From CAVSWN01 sp963770995 (lineage in GTDB: Bacteria; Acidobacteriota; Vicinamibacteria; Vicinamibacterales; CAVVIG01): a stretch of DNA of 64,000 nucleotides. The first letter of the stretch is position 1. Each line of letters begins with the position of its first letter. Under the pieces are notes generated by a model, which searched no databases, was not told the origin of the DNA, and worked only from the letters and a program-made list of their open reading frames with translations. The translations under genes were made by a program, and so were the position numbers. Shown one piece after another: positions 16,705 through 27,100 of this stretch. The DNA is taken from the NCBI GenBank assembly GCA_963770995.1, contig CAVYRS010000004.1, positions 62,001 through 126,000 on the forward strand, read 5' to 3'.

Positions 16705-16899
16705 CTAATGCCTCGGTACTCGAGCCGTCACTTTCCAGACGCGGCCGCAAGTTTCACACCAGAGAAAGTTCAGAGGCAGCGAGGGCCGCAACGGTACGCC
16801 GCACTCGCGACAGGCAGGACAACAGAGAGAAATCGGCAGCGCGGGTGCCGACGGCTTCGGGTGAGTGGGTGCTTCCACGTCGGCCGATAGTTGCATCAT
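16705..16899 (-). CDS. Small zinc-ribbon-like protein
   Basis: 64 aa from ATG 16899. A Pro-rich N-terminus (VEAPTHPKPSAPALPISL) precedes CCPACRECGVPLRP, then LNFLWCETCGRVWKV. The two CxxC pairs about 20 residues apart with aromatic W-C-x-x-C-G-x-V-W match small zinc ribbons that read like DUF-type rubredoxin folds. It may bind a metal and act as a regulator. The same frame opens further upstream (to 17016), but that part is not protein-like. The next gene downstream is on the other side of a decayed stretch. Confidence 0.4.
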   Translation of the reverse strand: MMQLSADVEAPTHPKPSAPALPISLCCPACRECGVPLRPSLPLNFLWCETCGRVWKVTARVPRH

Positions 16900-17142
16900 T
16901 CGGCTTCGTAATTCTGTCCGTTTTTGAACACCCCTCGGCCAACACCGGGGCAGTACCGCGATCCACCCGGCCTCGCATCGCTGGCGATCGAGCGGCGCGA
17001 AACCGATCCGGCCCACGCCTCGTGTTGCGGCTGTTTCGGGCAGGTTTGATTCCGGCTGATTGTTTTTGAAGTTGAAGTCTCGCCGTCACCGTGGTCGGCG
17101 TGAGCCCGGTGCGAGGCGGCTTCGCGGTGTTTAGTAGACCAT

Positions 17143-18117
17143 TCAGTGCCGCGCCAGATCGGCCACGTTTGCTAGAGGGGCAATCTTTGCTCGCAGCTGC
17201 ACCGATCGCTCGCGTAGCGCTACGTCGCTCGCGTGGATGTCGACCCAGGCGGTGATGTCCTCGAGCGTGGCGACGAGCAGGTCACGCAGCGCCTCCGTGG
17301 CCACAGGCGCGACCGGAAAGAAGTGGCTGACCAGGCGCGAGACGGCATCGACGTTCATCGCCAACACGAGGTCGAGCAGGTATCGATAGGCCTCGAGGCG
17401 CGCGATCGAGCCGTGCTCGACCGCTTGCTCGGCCGCGCTGAGCACGCGCGCCGTGTCCGCTTGCATCCGCCCGATCTCGACGAAAAGACCGTCGGGGATG
17501 AGGTGCTCGTCGACGTGCCGGCGAAGGAACTCGAACAGGTTGATCAGGTTCGACTCGACGAGCGCCCGGCTGAGCCAGAACGCCGATTCAGACCGATTGT
17601 CCCCGAACGTTTCGGCGAGGCGCTGGTAGAGCTGTGCGTGGCGCCGGCGGAGAGCGAGCGCGACCACGAACGCTTGCTGCCCCGGGTCCAGCGATTGCTC
17701 TCGAGGCGGCAACATCGCGTCCTTCCCCCAATGATCGTAGAGCGACTTGATGACGTCCGAGAGCGATCGTCCGCGTGGTGATTTGTCGACGTACGCGTTT
17801 GCACCGAGTGCGTACGCGCGCCCGACCAATCTCGGATTGACGTCACCTGACAAGATCAACACCGGCGTGAACATCCACACGGGGCTCGATCGCACGTAGC
17901 GCACGACGTCGAGTCCGCTGCCGTCGGGAAGATTCATATCGGAAAGGATCAGATCGAAGCTGGCTCCGGTCTTTTCTGCGGCGTCGAGCCGCTCGAGCGC
18001 CACGGTCACTGACCCAGCAGAGACCATCGTGCCGTGAAAGCCGAACCCCTCGAATGCGAGCTCCACGAGACCACACAGAGCGATGTCGTCTTCGACGTGA
18101 AGTATCGTGGAAACCAC
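17143..18117 (-). CDS. Response regulator with REC domain and helical C-terminal domain
   Basis: 324 aa using GTG 18117, two residues before the conserved start of the receiver (STILHVEDDIALC). The receiver has the acidic pair ED-D (10-11), the phospho-acceptor in LILSDMNLPDGSGLD (Asp60), a TPVLILSGD switch region and Lys112 in AYVDKS. The remaining about 190 residues are helical (RHAQLYQRLAETFGDNRSES, FWLSRALVESNLINLFEFLR) with no DNA-binding motif. Output is therefore likely protein-protein rather than transcriptional. An upstream GTG (18141) would add eight residues. No kinase gene is adjacent. Confidence 0.85.
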   Translation of the reverse strand: MVSTILHVEDDIALCGLVELAFEGFGFHGTMVSAGSVTVALERLDAAEKTGASFDLILSDMNLPDGSGLDVVRYVRSSPVWMFTPVLILSGDVNPRLVGRAYALGANAYVDKSPRGRSLSDVIKSLYDHWGKDAMLPPREQSLDPGQQAFVVALALRRRHAQLYQRLAETFGDNRSESAFWLSRALVESNLINLFEFLRRHVDEHLIPDGLFVEIGRMQADTARVLSAAEQAVEHGSIARLEAYRYLLDLVLAMNVDAVSRLVSHFFPVAPVATEALRDLLVATLEDITAWVDIHASDVALRERSVQLRAKIAPLANVADLARH

Positions 18118-18290
18118 GTAGGTAGCTCGTGCAATCCGCACGCCACGGGGATGGACTAATTCTAAGCGATACTACATGGAAGTAGTCCGACTGTCGGTAA
18201 TCCAGACACACGGAATTGTTGGATCTCTAAACGAGTCAGCGATTTAGATTGCCGCTAACCTGGCAAGCTCTCTGCGAACTGTGAAAGTCG

Positions 18291-18545
18291 ATGACGTTTC
18301 GAGGTGTGCTCGTAACGGTGAATGTGTTCCTCCTCCTCGAAGCTGGGCTGTTCCTGGGGAGTCAACGCCCTGCAGGTGGTGCAGGTCAGTTCTTGGCGTT
18401 CGCGTGTGTCCTCGCGCAAGTCTTAAGCATCGCCGCCCTTGTCCGTAGTCGACGCGCTCGAAGAGCCGCGTCACTTGACATCAATCAGTCTACGCAGCGT
18501 ATCGGTCGTCCAGCCATTCCCCCCGAAAAACAGGCTCGTAATTGA
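18291..18545 (+). CDS. Small two-helix membrane protein, possibly truncated
   Basis: 84 codons from ATG 18291 begin VLVTVNVFLLLEAGLFLGSQ, then FLAFACVLAQVLSIAALVRS, followed by basic residues. Two hydrophobic helices and an R-rich cytoplasmic tail make it protein-like. The last third overlaps the antisense recombinase remnant, so the true C-terminus may have been replaced. No family recognised. Confidence 0.35.
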   Translation: MTFRGVLVTVNVFLLLEAGLFLGSQRPAGGAGQFLAFACVLAQVLSIAALVRSRRARRAASLDINQSTQRIGRPAIPPEKQARN

Positions 18546-18640
18546 ACGCGGTTCCCGCTGGGGACGCCACCCCTGTTGGTGTGAAAATCCCGCTGAACAA
18601 CTTCCCGTTGACGAACAACTGGCGATGGCACGTCCAGGCA
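18509..18640 (-). pseudogene. Serine recombinase C-terminal tail fragment
   Basis: On the minus strand RQLFVNGKLFSGIF followed by TPTGVASPAG repeats the tail motif of the fragment at 2288-2614 (KLFSGIF, VASPRG). Only about 25-40 codons are recognisable, and upstream sequence in the same frame is not recombinase-like. This is a short remnant in a decayed stretch. Confidence 0.5.
18560..18608. repeat. Dispersed repeat copy B (recombinase tail)
   Basis: Second copy of the 49-bp sequence at 2346-2394, differing at seven positions, in the same orientation and about 16.2 kb away. Confidence 0.7.
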
Positions 18641-18951
18641 TGTTCGCGTGCGTGTCGATCTGCGGCGTGTTCGCCGGCTGCCGCAGCGGCCTTCCGTCGC
18701 CATCGGGCATCCCTGTGTTCGCAGAGGGAAGGGTCAGCATGACCTTCACCCCACAGGAGACCCTTACGGAAGGATCTCAGCGTCTCGAAGAAAGATCTGG
18801 AGAGGGTCGTCGGCGGCATCACGGTCAGAAAGGCGTGCAGCAAGAGTCGGCACGATCACTGAACTCTCGTAGCCAGCTGCATTGGAAGGCACGCATCTCT
18901 TGAGGGAATTACCTCGGTTGCTTGCCGAAACCACGGTATTTCGTGACCATC
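18609..18951. other. 343-bp stretch, no complete gene
   Basis: Open frames here have no recognisable family. The last about 30 bp hold the leader of the next lipoprotein gene, including a GAGGGAATTACC sequence near 18902. Confidence 0.35.
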
Positions 18952-21265
18952 ATGGGCCGTCTTCTGCTCATACCTGCGCTGTTCGTTGGTCTCCTCTCGT
19001 GCGGCGGCGGCAGTGGCAGCGTGACAACCAGCAGTACGACGACATCAGTGCTCGATCAAACCACGGGTTCACTTCCTCAGCCGCCCCAAACCAAGGGTTC
19101 GGATCTTTCCACGAACTCCGCCCCTGACTGGGCCAATCGCGTAACGTCCAACGACCCGAAGGTCCGGGCAATCGCCGAAGCCGCCCTGGTGCAAGGGGCG
19201 GGGCGTTCGCTGCCCTTGCTGAGACGATTCCTCAACGGTCGCAATGAAGACCTGCATCGGGTGACTTTGGAAATCATCCGGCGGATCGGTCCGCCGGCCA
19301 TTCCGCTGCTGGTGGACCTGCTTCGTGATGGGCGGGTCTCGATCCGTCGCAGCGCCGTTGATGCCTTGATTGACCTTGCGCCCGATACAGAAGGGATTCA
19401 ACCGGCGTTGAGACGGGCACTGAGAGACGAGGACTCGCAGGTCGCCGGCGATGCCGCACGTGCCCTGGGCGCTTTGGGCCAGACGGCCAGTCCTTCGGTA
19501 CCCGCTCTCGTCAAGGACTCTCTCGCACAGGGACCCATACGTCCGCGTCTACACGGCGGAGGCCCTGGCGTCCATCGGTCCGAAGGCGGGCGCGGCGACC
19601 AGGAACCTCGCCAGAGCCTTGGGCGATCCGATTCCCGGCGTCCGATGGGCGGCGGGCGAGGCCCTCGCAACCATCGGCCCGGCCGCGCAGTCCGCTGTGC
19701 CGCAGTTGATCGAAGCTCTGAAGGATGAATTCCTCTATGTGCGCATCTGCGCGGCCGGGGCGCTGGGAAGCATCGGGCCGAAGGCACAGACGGCCCGGGA
19801 GGCGCTGAGAGCGGCCGCAACCGATCCCACACTGCGTAACGAAGCTGAGTGGGCGTTGAATCGAATCGCTGGCGTCGAGTCTGGAGAGCCTGTCGTCTCA
19901 GCCCTGGTGCCCGCGCCTACTGTCGTGCCCCAATCTCATACGACGGTGGCTCAAACGGGCAATCCTCCGGTTGACTGGAATACGACCACTGTGCGGAACA
20001 TCGTCTGGAGCGTCGAGCTGGGAAACGAAACGTTTGGTCGTCCCGTGGTTGCCGGCGATGCGGTCTATGTGGGTACCAACAACGTCAGGCACATGAACCC
20101 CGCCTTTCAGGAAGAGAGCGGCGTGCTCATGGCCTTTCGGGTGAAGGATGGCGCGTTCCTTTGGCAGGACGTGGCGCCGCGAGTGGACCGTGGCTTGCGG
20201 GAGTTCCTGCTGCCCTCGACGACAAGTGCACCGTATGTGGAAGGGAACCGACTGTACTATGTCACGGCCGAGTGCCAACTCCGTTGCCTTGACACGCAGG
20301 GTTTCCGCGATGGCAAGAACAGTGGTCCATATCGGGAAGAGGTCTTCCGGGACAAGGCTGCGGCCGACATCGTCTGGGAACTGGATATGTGCGGCCGCCT
20401 GGGTGTCTTTCCGCATGAAGCCTCCAACAGCGAAGTGTTGCCCGTGGGTGATCTGCTGATGGTCTCTACCTCCAACGGCCAGAATGAAGGCCATACGCGC
20501 GTCCCATCGCCGCGCGCCCCAAGCCTGATCGCGGTGGACAAGCACTCGGGCGAAGTAGTCTGGCGCGCCATCGGCGCGGGCGGCGAGGTGCTTCACGGCC
20601 AGTGGTCCAGCCCTGTAGCGGCCAACGTCAACGGGCGCATGCAGGTGCTCTTCGGCGGAGGAGATGGCTGGCTGCGCGCCTACGACGCGGCGTCGGGTCA
20701 CGAAGTCTGGCGATTTGACGGCAACCCGAAAGACGCCCGCTGGCTTCCGCGCCCTGGCGTCCTTTCGCGCAGCTCTATCATTGCTTCACCTGTGTTCGCC
20801 GACGGCCGCGTCTTCGTTGCCATGGGGCAGGATCCTACGCACGGGAACGGACCTTCGTTGATTCATGCGATCAGTCCCAACGGCCAGGGAGACGTCACCG
20901 AGACCAGGCTCCTCTGGACTTCTCGGGAGGTCGGCCGCGTGGTGGGAACGCCCGTCGTGAAGGACGGTCTGCTGTACGTTGGGGATCTGGACGGAACGAT
21001 TCATTGTCTGGACGCGGCAACCGGCGCCCACGTCTGGAAGCACGAGACGAACGAGGCCATCTGGGGATGCCTCCTGCTGGCCGGCGACCGACTGTATGTT
21101 GGGAACATTGAAGGCAGCATGACCGTTCTTCGCGCCGGACGGCGAAAGGAATTGCTGGCGCAGATCGAGATGGATGCGCCGCTCTATTCGCGTCCGGCGC
21201 TGGTCGGCGATGCGCTGTATCTGGCCACCGCGCGCCGGTTGTACCTCATCGCGGCAAAGCCTTGA
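18952..21265 (+). pseudogene. HEAT-repeat plus PQQ-like beta-propeller lipoprotein, one frameshift
   Basis: The lipoprotein signal MGRLLLIPALFVGLLSC is followed by a Ser/Thr linker. HEAT repeats come next (RIGPPAIPLLVDLLRDGRVS, then IRRSAVDALIDLAPDTEGIQ), with further repeats IGPKAGAATRNLARALGDPI and IGPAAQSAVPQLIEAL. A PQQ-binding-like propeller occupies the last about 420 residues (LGNETFGRPVVAGDAVYVGT, LIAVDKHSGEVVWR, IHCLDAATGAHVWKHET). Reading shifts between about 19515 and 19530, inside a HEAT repeat, and coding continues perfectly afterwards. The intact product would be about 770 aa. Likely an outer-membrane-anchored periplasmic scaffold. It converges on and overlaps the response regulator gene by 20 bp. 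Confidence 0.8.
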
Positions 21266-22289
21266 TCCTTGGCGATACGTTCTCCACGCTCCGCCACCTC
21301 CTATGCATGGTTGCGTGGCAGACTGCCGAGTGTGGAGCGCAGATGCCTGGGAAGAGCTCAGGGAAGCTCCCCTCGCTGAAGTACTCCAGCGCATAGAAGC
21401 ACACCGTGAGAAATGGCAGGCTTCGGGTCAAGCCATCCCAGGTGCGTTCAAGTTGAAGCGCGGCCTCTGCGTGGCCGTCCCGGCAGAGCAGAGCCGCCAT
21501 TTCGCCGACCACGGTCACGTTCGACGCGGATACGGCGAGACGTGAGCGTTCGTAGTCATCGACGAACGCTGCGACGCGGCCGGTGTCGAGCCGCCCACCC
21601 ACCATGATCTGCGACACCGCCTCCGTCGCGTCGAGCGACCGGTAGATTCCCCGGTCTGCGGCGGCGGCGAGATCGCAGCCGCTCGCGAGCAGACGTTGCG
21701 TGACCGCGTGGCGAGTCGCCTCGGTTGCGATGATGGCGACCAGGTCGCCTCGTCGAATCGCGGCGGCGAGCATGCCGCTCAGATCATCCGGGAACGCGCG
21801 AGGTTCGCTGCCGAACTGCACCGCATGTCGGCCAGAACCTGGAGCCGGAGCGAGAGCCAGAAGCGAGGTGAGCGAGGGCATGAAGATCCGTCCGGCGACC
21901 GCATGATCGATGGCGCGTTCGAGATCCGACTGCATCCGCGATTTCATGACGTAGCTCTGCACCCCGGATTCAATGGCGGCCCTCGCCAGTCCGTCTGGCT
22001 CGTGGATGGTCAGCATGACGATCGTTGCACGCGACCCGGATCGCTTCAATGCACGGGCCGTTTGAAACCCGTCGAGGACTGGCATTGTGACGTCGAGGAC
22101 GATCACGTCTGGATCCAGCTGACACGCCGCGTCCAGCGCCTGCCGGCCATCACTGACCGCGGCGACGACATCGAAGCACGGCGCCAGCAGCCTGCGTGTC
22201 GCTTCCAAGACCAATGGATGGTCGTCGGCCAGAAGCACCCTCAGCCTTGGTTCGCCATCCGTTCGCCGAAGTGTGCGGGCGGCGATCAT
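21246..22289 (-). CDS. NarL-type receiver fused to a MEDS sensory domain
   Basis: 347 aa from ATG 22289. Receiver: LRVLLADDHPLVLEATRRLL, phospho-acceptor Asp66 in DVIVLDVTMPVLDG, and Lys116 in SYVMKS, all of NarL/FixJ type. Instead of a LuxR helix-turn-helix, residues about 155-320 resemble a MEDS (DcmR-type) domain: RHAVQFGSEPRAF, a GDLVAIIATEATRHAVTQRL core, and GRLDTGRVAAFVDDYERS. It is the last gene of a TonB receptor - kinase - regulator operon, 50 bp after the kinase stop. Without DNA-binding motifs it probably signals by protein contact or ligand binding. The last 20 bp overlap the convergent gene. Confidence 0.85.
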   Translation of the reverse strand: MIAARTLRRTDGEPRLRVLLADDHPLVLEATRRLLAPCFDVVAAVSDGRQALDAACQLDPDVIVLDVTMPVLDGFQTARALKRSGSRATIVMLTIHEPDGLARAAIESGVQSYVMKSRMQSDLERAIDHAVAGRIFMPSLTSLLALAPAPGSGRHAVQFGSEPRAFPDDLSGMLAAAIRRGDLVAIIATEATRHAVTQRLLASGCDLAAAADRGIYRSLDATEAVSQIMVGGRLDTGRVAAFVDDYERSRLAVSASNVTVVGEMAALLCRDGHAEAALQLERTWDGLTRSLPFLTVCFYALEYFSEGSFPELFPGICAPHSAVCHATMHRRWRSVENVSPRIKALPR

Positions 22290-22339
22290 GCTGCTACCGA
22301 CTGATGGTGGAGGCAATGTGGTTTCCTGTATGTGGAGAG

Positions 22340-24160
22340 TCAGCTTGCAACAGGGTGTCGATCGTGCATCTCGGACAGCGGCGCCGAAATCTCCAACCGT
22401 GTTCCATCGCCTGGTGAGGACTGCAGGCGGAACGTGCCGCCGACCGCTTCCACCCGTTCGGCCATGCTGATCAGGCCGAGCCCCTTGCCCCATTCGGCAT
22501 CGACGTCGAACCCTGCGCCGTCGTCGAGAATGGTCAGCGCGAGCGCCTCGCCAACGCCGGTCAGAGAAACCGACACGCGGCGCGCGTGGCTGTACTTGAG
22601 GGCATTCTGCAGCGCCTCCTGGACCACCCGAAACAGGCACAACGTCAAATCGGGCGGAAGCGCCGGCACGTTGTCATGCGCGACGCTGATGACGACGCCG
22701 GGCTGCGACAGCTCGCGTTGAAGCCCGTCCAGCGCGGCCGGCAGCCCGATGAGCCGCAGCTTTTCGGGATGCAGCCGGTGAGACAGATCGTGCACGCTCT
22801 TCGCAATGCCGTTGGCGCGATGCAGGACCTCGCCGGCCAGATCAACGGCCGGACCATCCACCGCCTCGGCGAGCAGCTCGACGTCCATCTCGAGGAGCGC
22901 CATCTGCTGGCTGATGTCGTCGTGCAGCTCGCGCGCGATCCGCGACCGCTCCGTTTCCTGAGCCTTCAGCAACCGCACGCCCAGGTCGCGCAGCCGATCG
23001 TGACTCCTGCGCAGCGCCGCCTGGCTGCGGCGCGCTTCTTTCTCTGCCCGACGCCGCGCTGCCCGTTGCGCGAGGAGCCCCGCGATGAGGATCGTCTGAG
23101 CCACGAGCGCGGCTGCCGTGACCAGGATATAGATCTTGTAGCGATCCCACACCGAGAGCTCCCGAAATCTGACGATCGTTCCAGAAGGCACGAGCGCTTC
23201 GCTGATCCCCCACCGCCGCAGCTCGCGCCAATCGACCTGGTTGACGTTCAGATCGGGCGACGACACCGGGATGGAGTCGGCCGGCTCGCCGCGAAGCACC
23301 CGCAAGGCAATGGCGCCGGTCGTCTTCATCTGGACTTCCTGAACCTTCAGACTGCCGCCGACGATGCCGTGACCCAGTGTCGAGTCCACCCAGCTGTAGA
23401 CCGGCGCGTTGGACACGGCCGCGATGCGATCCAGATAATCCAGCGGCCGGAAGAATTCATCTGCGCCGTCCCGATCGACGTTCAGGTAGTAGACGATGGA
23501 GTCCTTGGGCAACGACGCCAGCCTCGCCTCCAGAGCTTTGGTCGGCAGCCCCGACAGAAACGTGATGGCGAACCGCGATCCGAGCGAACGAAACTGCGCC
23601 CGCGCAACTGCTTCGTAGGCAGCGCCAGCCGACGAAATGACGAAGATGTTCTGGAGGTTCGGATGCAGCGTCGCGGCCAGGTCGATCGTGCCGGTGAAAT
23701 TCAGCGGCACGATCAATCCGGTCGAGTTCCGGAGGCGTCTATCGAACCGCCGATTCGCGAAGAACACGACGGCGGCGTCCAGGAACAGATCGTCTCGATT
23801 CTTCGCCACGAAATCGACGGGAATGTCGCCGACGGGAATGACGAGGTCGAACCGGTGCTGCTCGTATTTCAAGCGGAGCGAATTACGGAAAGCGGTCTGG
23901 TAATCCGCGTTGGCGAACCTGGCCTGGTCCAGGCCTTCAGAGTAATAGTCCACGCCGCCCGGAATTCCACTCCCGAGAAGCGGCTCCAGCAGACGATCGC
24001 CGACGACGGCGATCTGAGCGTCCCGCCGCGTCGCATACAGAACGAGCACCTGCTTCTGACGATCCGCGTCCTGCGCCATCGCGACCGGAGCGAGCGCGCC
24101 GAGAGTTGCCACGATCAGCAAGCCACCTGCGACCGGAAGATGTCTGCGCGATGTGTGCAT
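22340..24160 (-). CDS. Sensor histidine kinase with periplasmic ABC-substrate-binding-like domain
   Basis: 606 aa from ATG 24160, 5 bp after the TonB-receptor stop. A signal/anchor (LPVAGGLLIVATLGALAPVA) precedes a periplasmic module (about 30-310) resembling the ABC_sub_bind family: QVLVLYATRRDAQIAVVGDR, FDLVIPVGDIPVDFVAKNRD and VYSWVDSTLGHGIVGG. One helix (about 343-364) leads to a short coiled coil and a HisKA_3 dimerisation motif, ERSRIARELHDDISQQMALL with phospho-acceptor His413. The HATPase follows, with QEALQNALKYSHA and LDDGAGFD. This NarX-like class pairs with NarL-type receivers such as the downstream gene. The ligand is unknown; the operon suggests sensing of the TonB-dependent substrate. 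Confidence 0.93.
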   Translation of the reverse strand: MHTSRRHLPVAGGLLIVATLGALAPVAMAQDADRQKQVLVLYATRRDAQIAVVGDRLLEPLLGSGIPGGVDYYSEGLDQARFANADYQTAFRNSLRLKYEQHRFDLVIPVGDIPVDFVAKNRDDLFLDAAVVFFANRRFDRRLRNSTGLIVPLNFTGTIDLAATLHPNLQNIFVISSAGAAYEAVARAQFRSLGSRFAITFLSGLPTKALEARLASLPKDSIVYYLNVDRDGADEFFRPLDYLDRIAAVSNAPVYSWVDSTLGHGIVGGSLKVQEVQMKTTGAIALRVLRGEPADSIPVSSPDLNVNQVDWRELRRWGISEALVPSGTIVRFRELSVWDRYKIYILVTAAALVAQTILIAGLLAQRAARRRAEKEARRSQAALRRSHDRLRDLGVRLLKAQETERSRIARELHDDISQQMALLEMDVELLAEAVDGPAVDLAGEVLHRANGIAKSVHDLSHRLHPEKLRLIGLPAALDGLQRELSQPGVVISVAHDNVPALPPDLTLCLFRVVQEALQNALKYSHARRVSVSLTGVGEALALTILDDGAGFDVDAEWGKGLGLISMAERVEAVGGTFRLQSSPGDGTRLEISAPLSEMHDRHPVAS

Positions 24161-24165
24161 GCTCG

Positions 24166-27100
24166 TCAGAAGTCGATCTCGCCGGTGATTCGAAGAAACC
24201 GCGGCGTCAGGATCGTCAACGGCTGCGGCCACGCCATGCCGGGAACGAACGCGGCATTGTAGGTCAGCACCGCGCTCGAGTTGAGCGCGTTGTAGAGATC
24301 GATCGCCAGCATCGCATGCGAACGGCCGAATTTCAGGAGCTTGGCGATGCGGATGTCGATCTCGTTGATGCGATCGCCGCGCCTCGCGCCCGGCGCCACC
24401 AGATTCACGGTCACGTTGGGCGCATCACCCGACAGGTTCCTGCCGAGCGTCGCCGCCACCTGCTCATTGGGTACCGCGTAATTGGCCGCCAGCATCTCCC
24501 CCGGCTTGCTCTGGAAGGTCGCGGCGAGTTGCACGTCCACTTTCGGGACGTGGTACGAGGCGAGACCTCTCAACTGCGTGAGGATGCCGAACGCGACGTG
24601 ACAATAGGGGCTCACGGGCGTGACCGCGGAGCCACTCAGGCCCGGGCCGAACGCGCTCGTCCCCGTCGTCGTGGTGGCAAGCTCCGGCAGATGGGCGCGG
24701 ACATTGCAGTTGTCGGCGACGGCCTGGCCGGTGCTCGTGCCTCCGATGAAGGTGAAGCGATCGCGCCGGATGTTCACGGTCGCGTCGATGCCGTTGAAGT
24801 ACTGGTACCACGCGCCGTACCGCGCCGAGTCGATGACGAAGTTGTCGATCCGTCCGGACTTTTCAGGGATCACATCGTAAAGGCCCGACAGCACGTAGCC
24901 GCCGCCGCCGGGCAGTCGGGCATCGACCGGCGCGACGATGCTGAACGGCGTCAGGTCTGATGGCTGCAGCGCCAGATTGTCGACGACGGAAAATCCGCGG
25001 AACCAGCGGCGGCGGTAGGCCACGGTCACCGCCGCTCGGGGCGCGAGCTCGTGTTCGATCGACACGCCGAGATTCCAGTCGGACGGACGGACGCCCCAGC
25101 CGTCGAGGATGCCCGGATCGAAGCGATTGGTCAGTCCGCTCGTGCCGAAGCTCGTATTCGAGAGGACGCCGCACAGATCGCCGCCGCTGTCACGCAGATC
25201 CTGCGCGCCGGCGTTCAGCAAATCGCAGTCGGGAACGAAGTTTCCGTTCCCGTCGACCCAGCTTCGGGTGACGCCAGCAGTCCCGAACACCATGGTCGTC
25301 TGCGGCAGCCGCAGCGTCGGATTCGTGTTCGCGTAATTGCCGTTGATGCCCGCGCCTTCGAGATAGCGGCCGAGCGTCACCTTGAGCGCGGTGGTGCCGC
25401 CGCCGAACAGGTCGTACGCGGCACCGGCTCTCAGCGTGATGTCCTTATAGCTGTCGATGCCCACCGTCTCGGGAAAGACGATCGGCACGGGAAGGAATCG
25501 CGACGGGCCTTCCTGTTGGGCGGGAAACCAGCTGCGCGCGCGATCGAATCGCAGAGCGCCCTGCAGCGTCAGACGTTCGCGGGTCCAGGAGTCCTGCACG
25601 AAGAGACCGCCCGACGCCGCGCGGGCGTCGTTCACCCACGGCGAAATCGACTGGGTCAACTGATTCGGAACGCCGTTGTTGAACCGGTAGGTCAGGTTCT
25701 CGGTGTTCGTCAGCCACGTGCGATCGTCGATCATCAACGTGTACTGGTACCCGGCCTTCACGCTGTGCGTGCCGGTGACGCGCGACACCGATCCCGTCCA
25801 CAAATACGAGCCGGCGCGCGCCACGCTGAAATCCTGCGAGCGGTACACCAGTCCGGGGATGCCGCCGTTGGCGGGACAGCCGCGTGCGCACTGTTCGAGC
25901 ACGCGAATGAGAGTGCGGGTCGGATTCGGTTGACGCTCGAAGTTTCCCACCCCGAAGAACGTGGCGCTGAAGCCCGCCTCGAGGAGCAGGTGATTCGTGG
26001 CTGGCGACGACCAGGTCACCTGCGCGACGTTCAGTCGCCGGCCGAGGACCCCGACCGCCTCCGGCGAGACGCGCGACGGCTCCGAGAGCCCGGGAGTTGC
26101 GCCGGTGCACCTTCGGCAGAGCGCCTGCGCGTCCCAGAAGACGCCGACCTTCTGACGCGGGCTCGCCTGCCACGTGATCCGCGCGCTCGCATCCTCGAAG
26201 GTGCGATCCGAGTACTCGCGCCGGCTGACGTCTGGGGCGTAGAGCCACCTCGACGGATCGCCCGCGTTCAGGTTGTAGAACACATTGGCGCTGGCCTTCG
26301 TGCTGCCGCCGGTGTGCGCGTTGACGAAGTACCACACCCGGTCTCTCGCGATCGGACCGCCGAGCGTTCCGGACACGTCGTAGACGTCCGTCAGCGGAGA
26401 ACCAGCGACGACGCCTTGATCCGCCAGCGCGCGAGTGATGTTGTTCGACTGGAGCCTTCCGCCAGTGCCGCTCCCGAACAGCGACCCTCGCGTCGTGTTG
26501 CCGCCGGCCTTCGGCACGATGTTCATGACGAGTCCCGCGGTTTCGAACTCGCCCAGCACCGCCGCCGACGAGAACGCCACCTCCTGCGCGTTGCCAACGT
26601 CGACGACGTAGCTCGCCGCCGAATTGCCGGCTGGCGGACTGCCGATGTTCATGCCGTCGAGCAGCAGGCGTCCCTCGTTCGATCGACCGCCGTAAATCGG
26701 AAAGGCCGTCGTCGCGGTGCCGGTGATCGTGTCGTTCGTGGTCGTGACGACGCCGGGGATGAGCGGAAGAATCGCGTTGTAACTGCGTACCGTGGGAAGC
26801 GATCTCGCGATCGCGCCGCTCAGCGTCACCTCGCGGTTCGGGCTCCGAAGGTCAACGAAGCGAGAGGCAGCGGTGACGGTCACCTCCGCCGTCAGAGCGC
26901 CGATCGCCAGCTCCGCATCGACGATCGCGGTGAGCGATCCGGACAGCTCGACGCCGTCGTGCGCGAACGATTGCCAGCCCTCGAGCCTGAACGTCACTCG
27001 ATACCGGCCGGGCTGCAAGTCCTCAATGCGATAGCGTCCGCTGCCGTCGGTGACCGCCGTACGGTTTTTCTCGATGAGCGCGGGGCTGCTCGCTTCCACT

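Noticed and set aside
16475..16750. 91-codon minus-strand frame
   Set aside because: Looked briefly like a receiver fragment, but no conserved Asp or Lys motif is present and it has no start signal.
22586..24262. 558-codon plus-strand frame over the histidine kinase
   Set aside because: Antisense shadow. No start signal or domain, while the kinase on the other strand has all its motifs.
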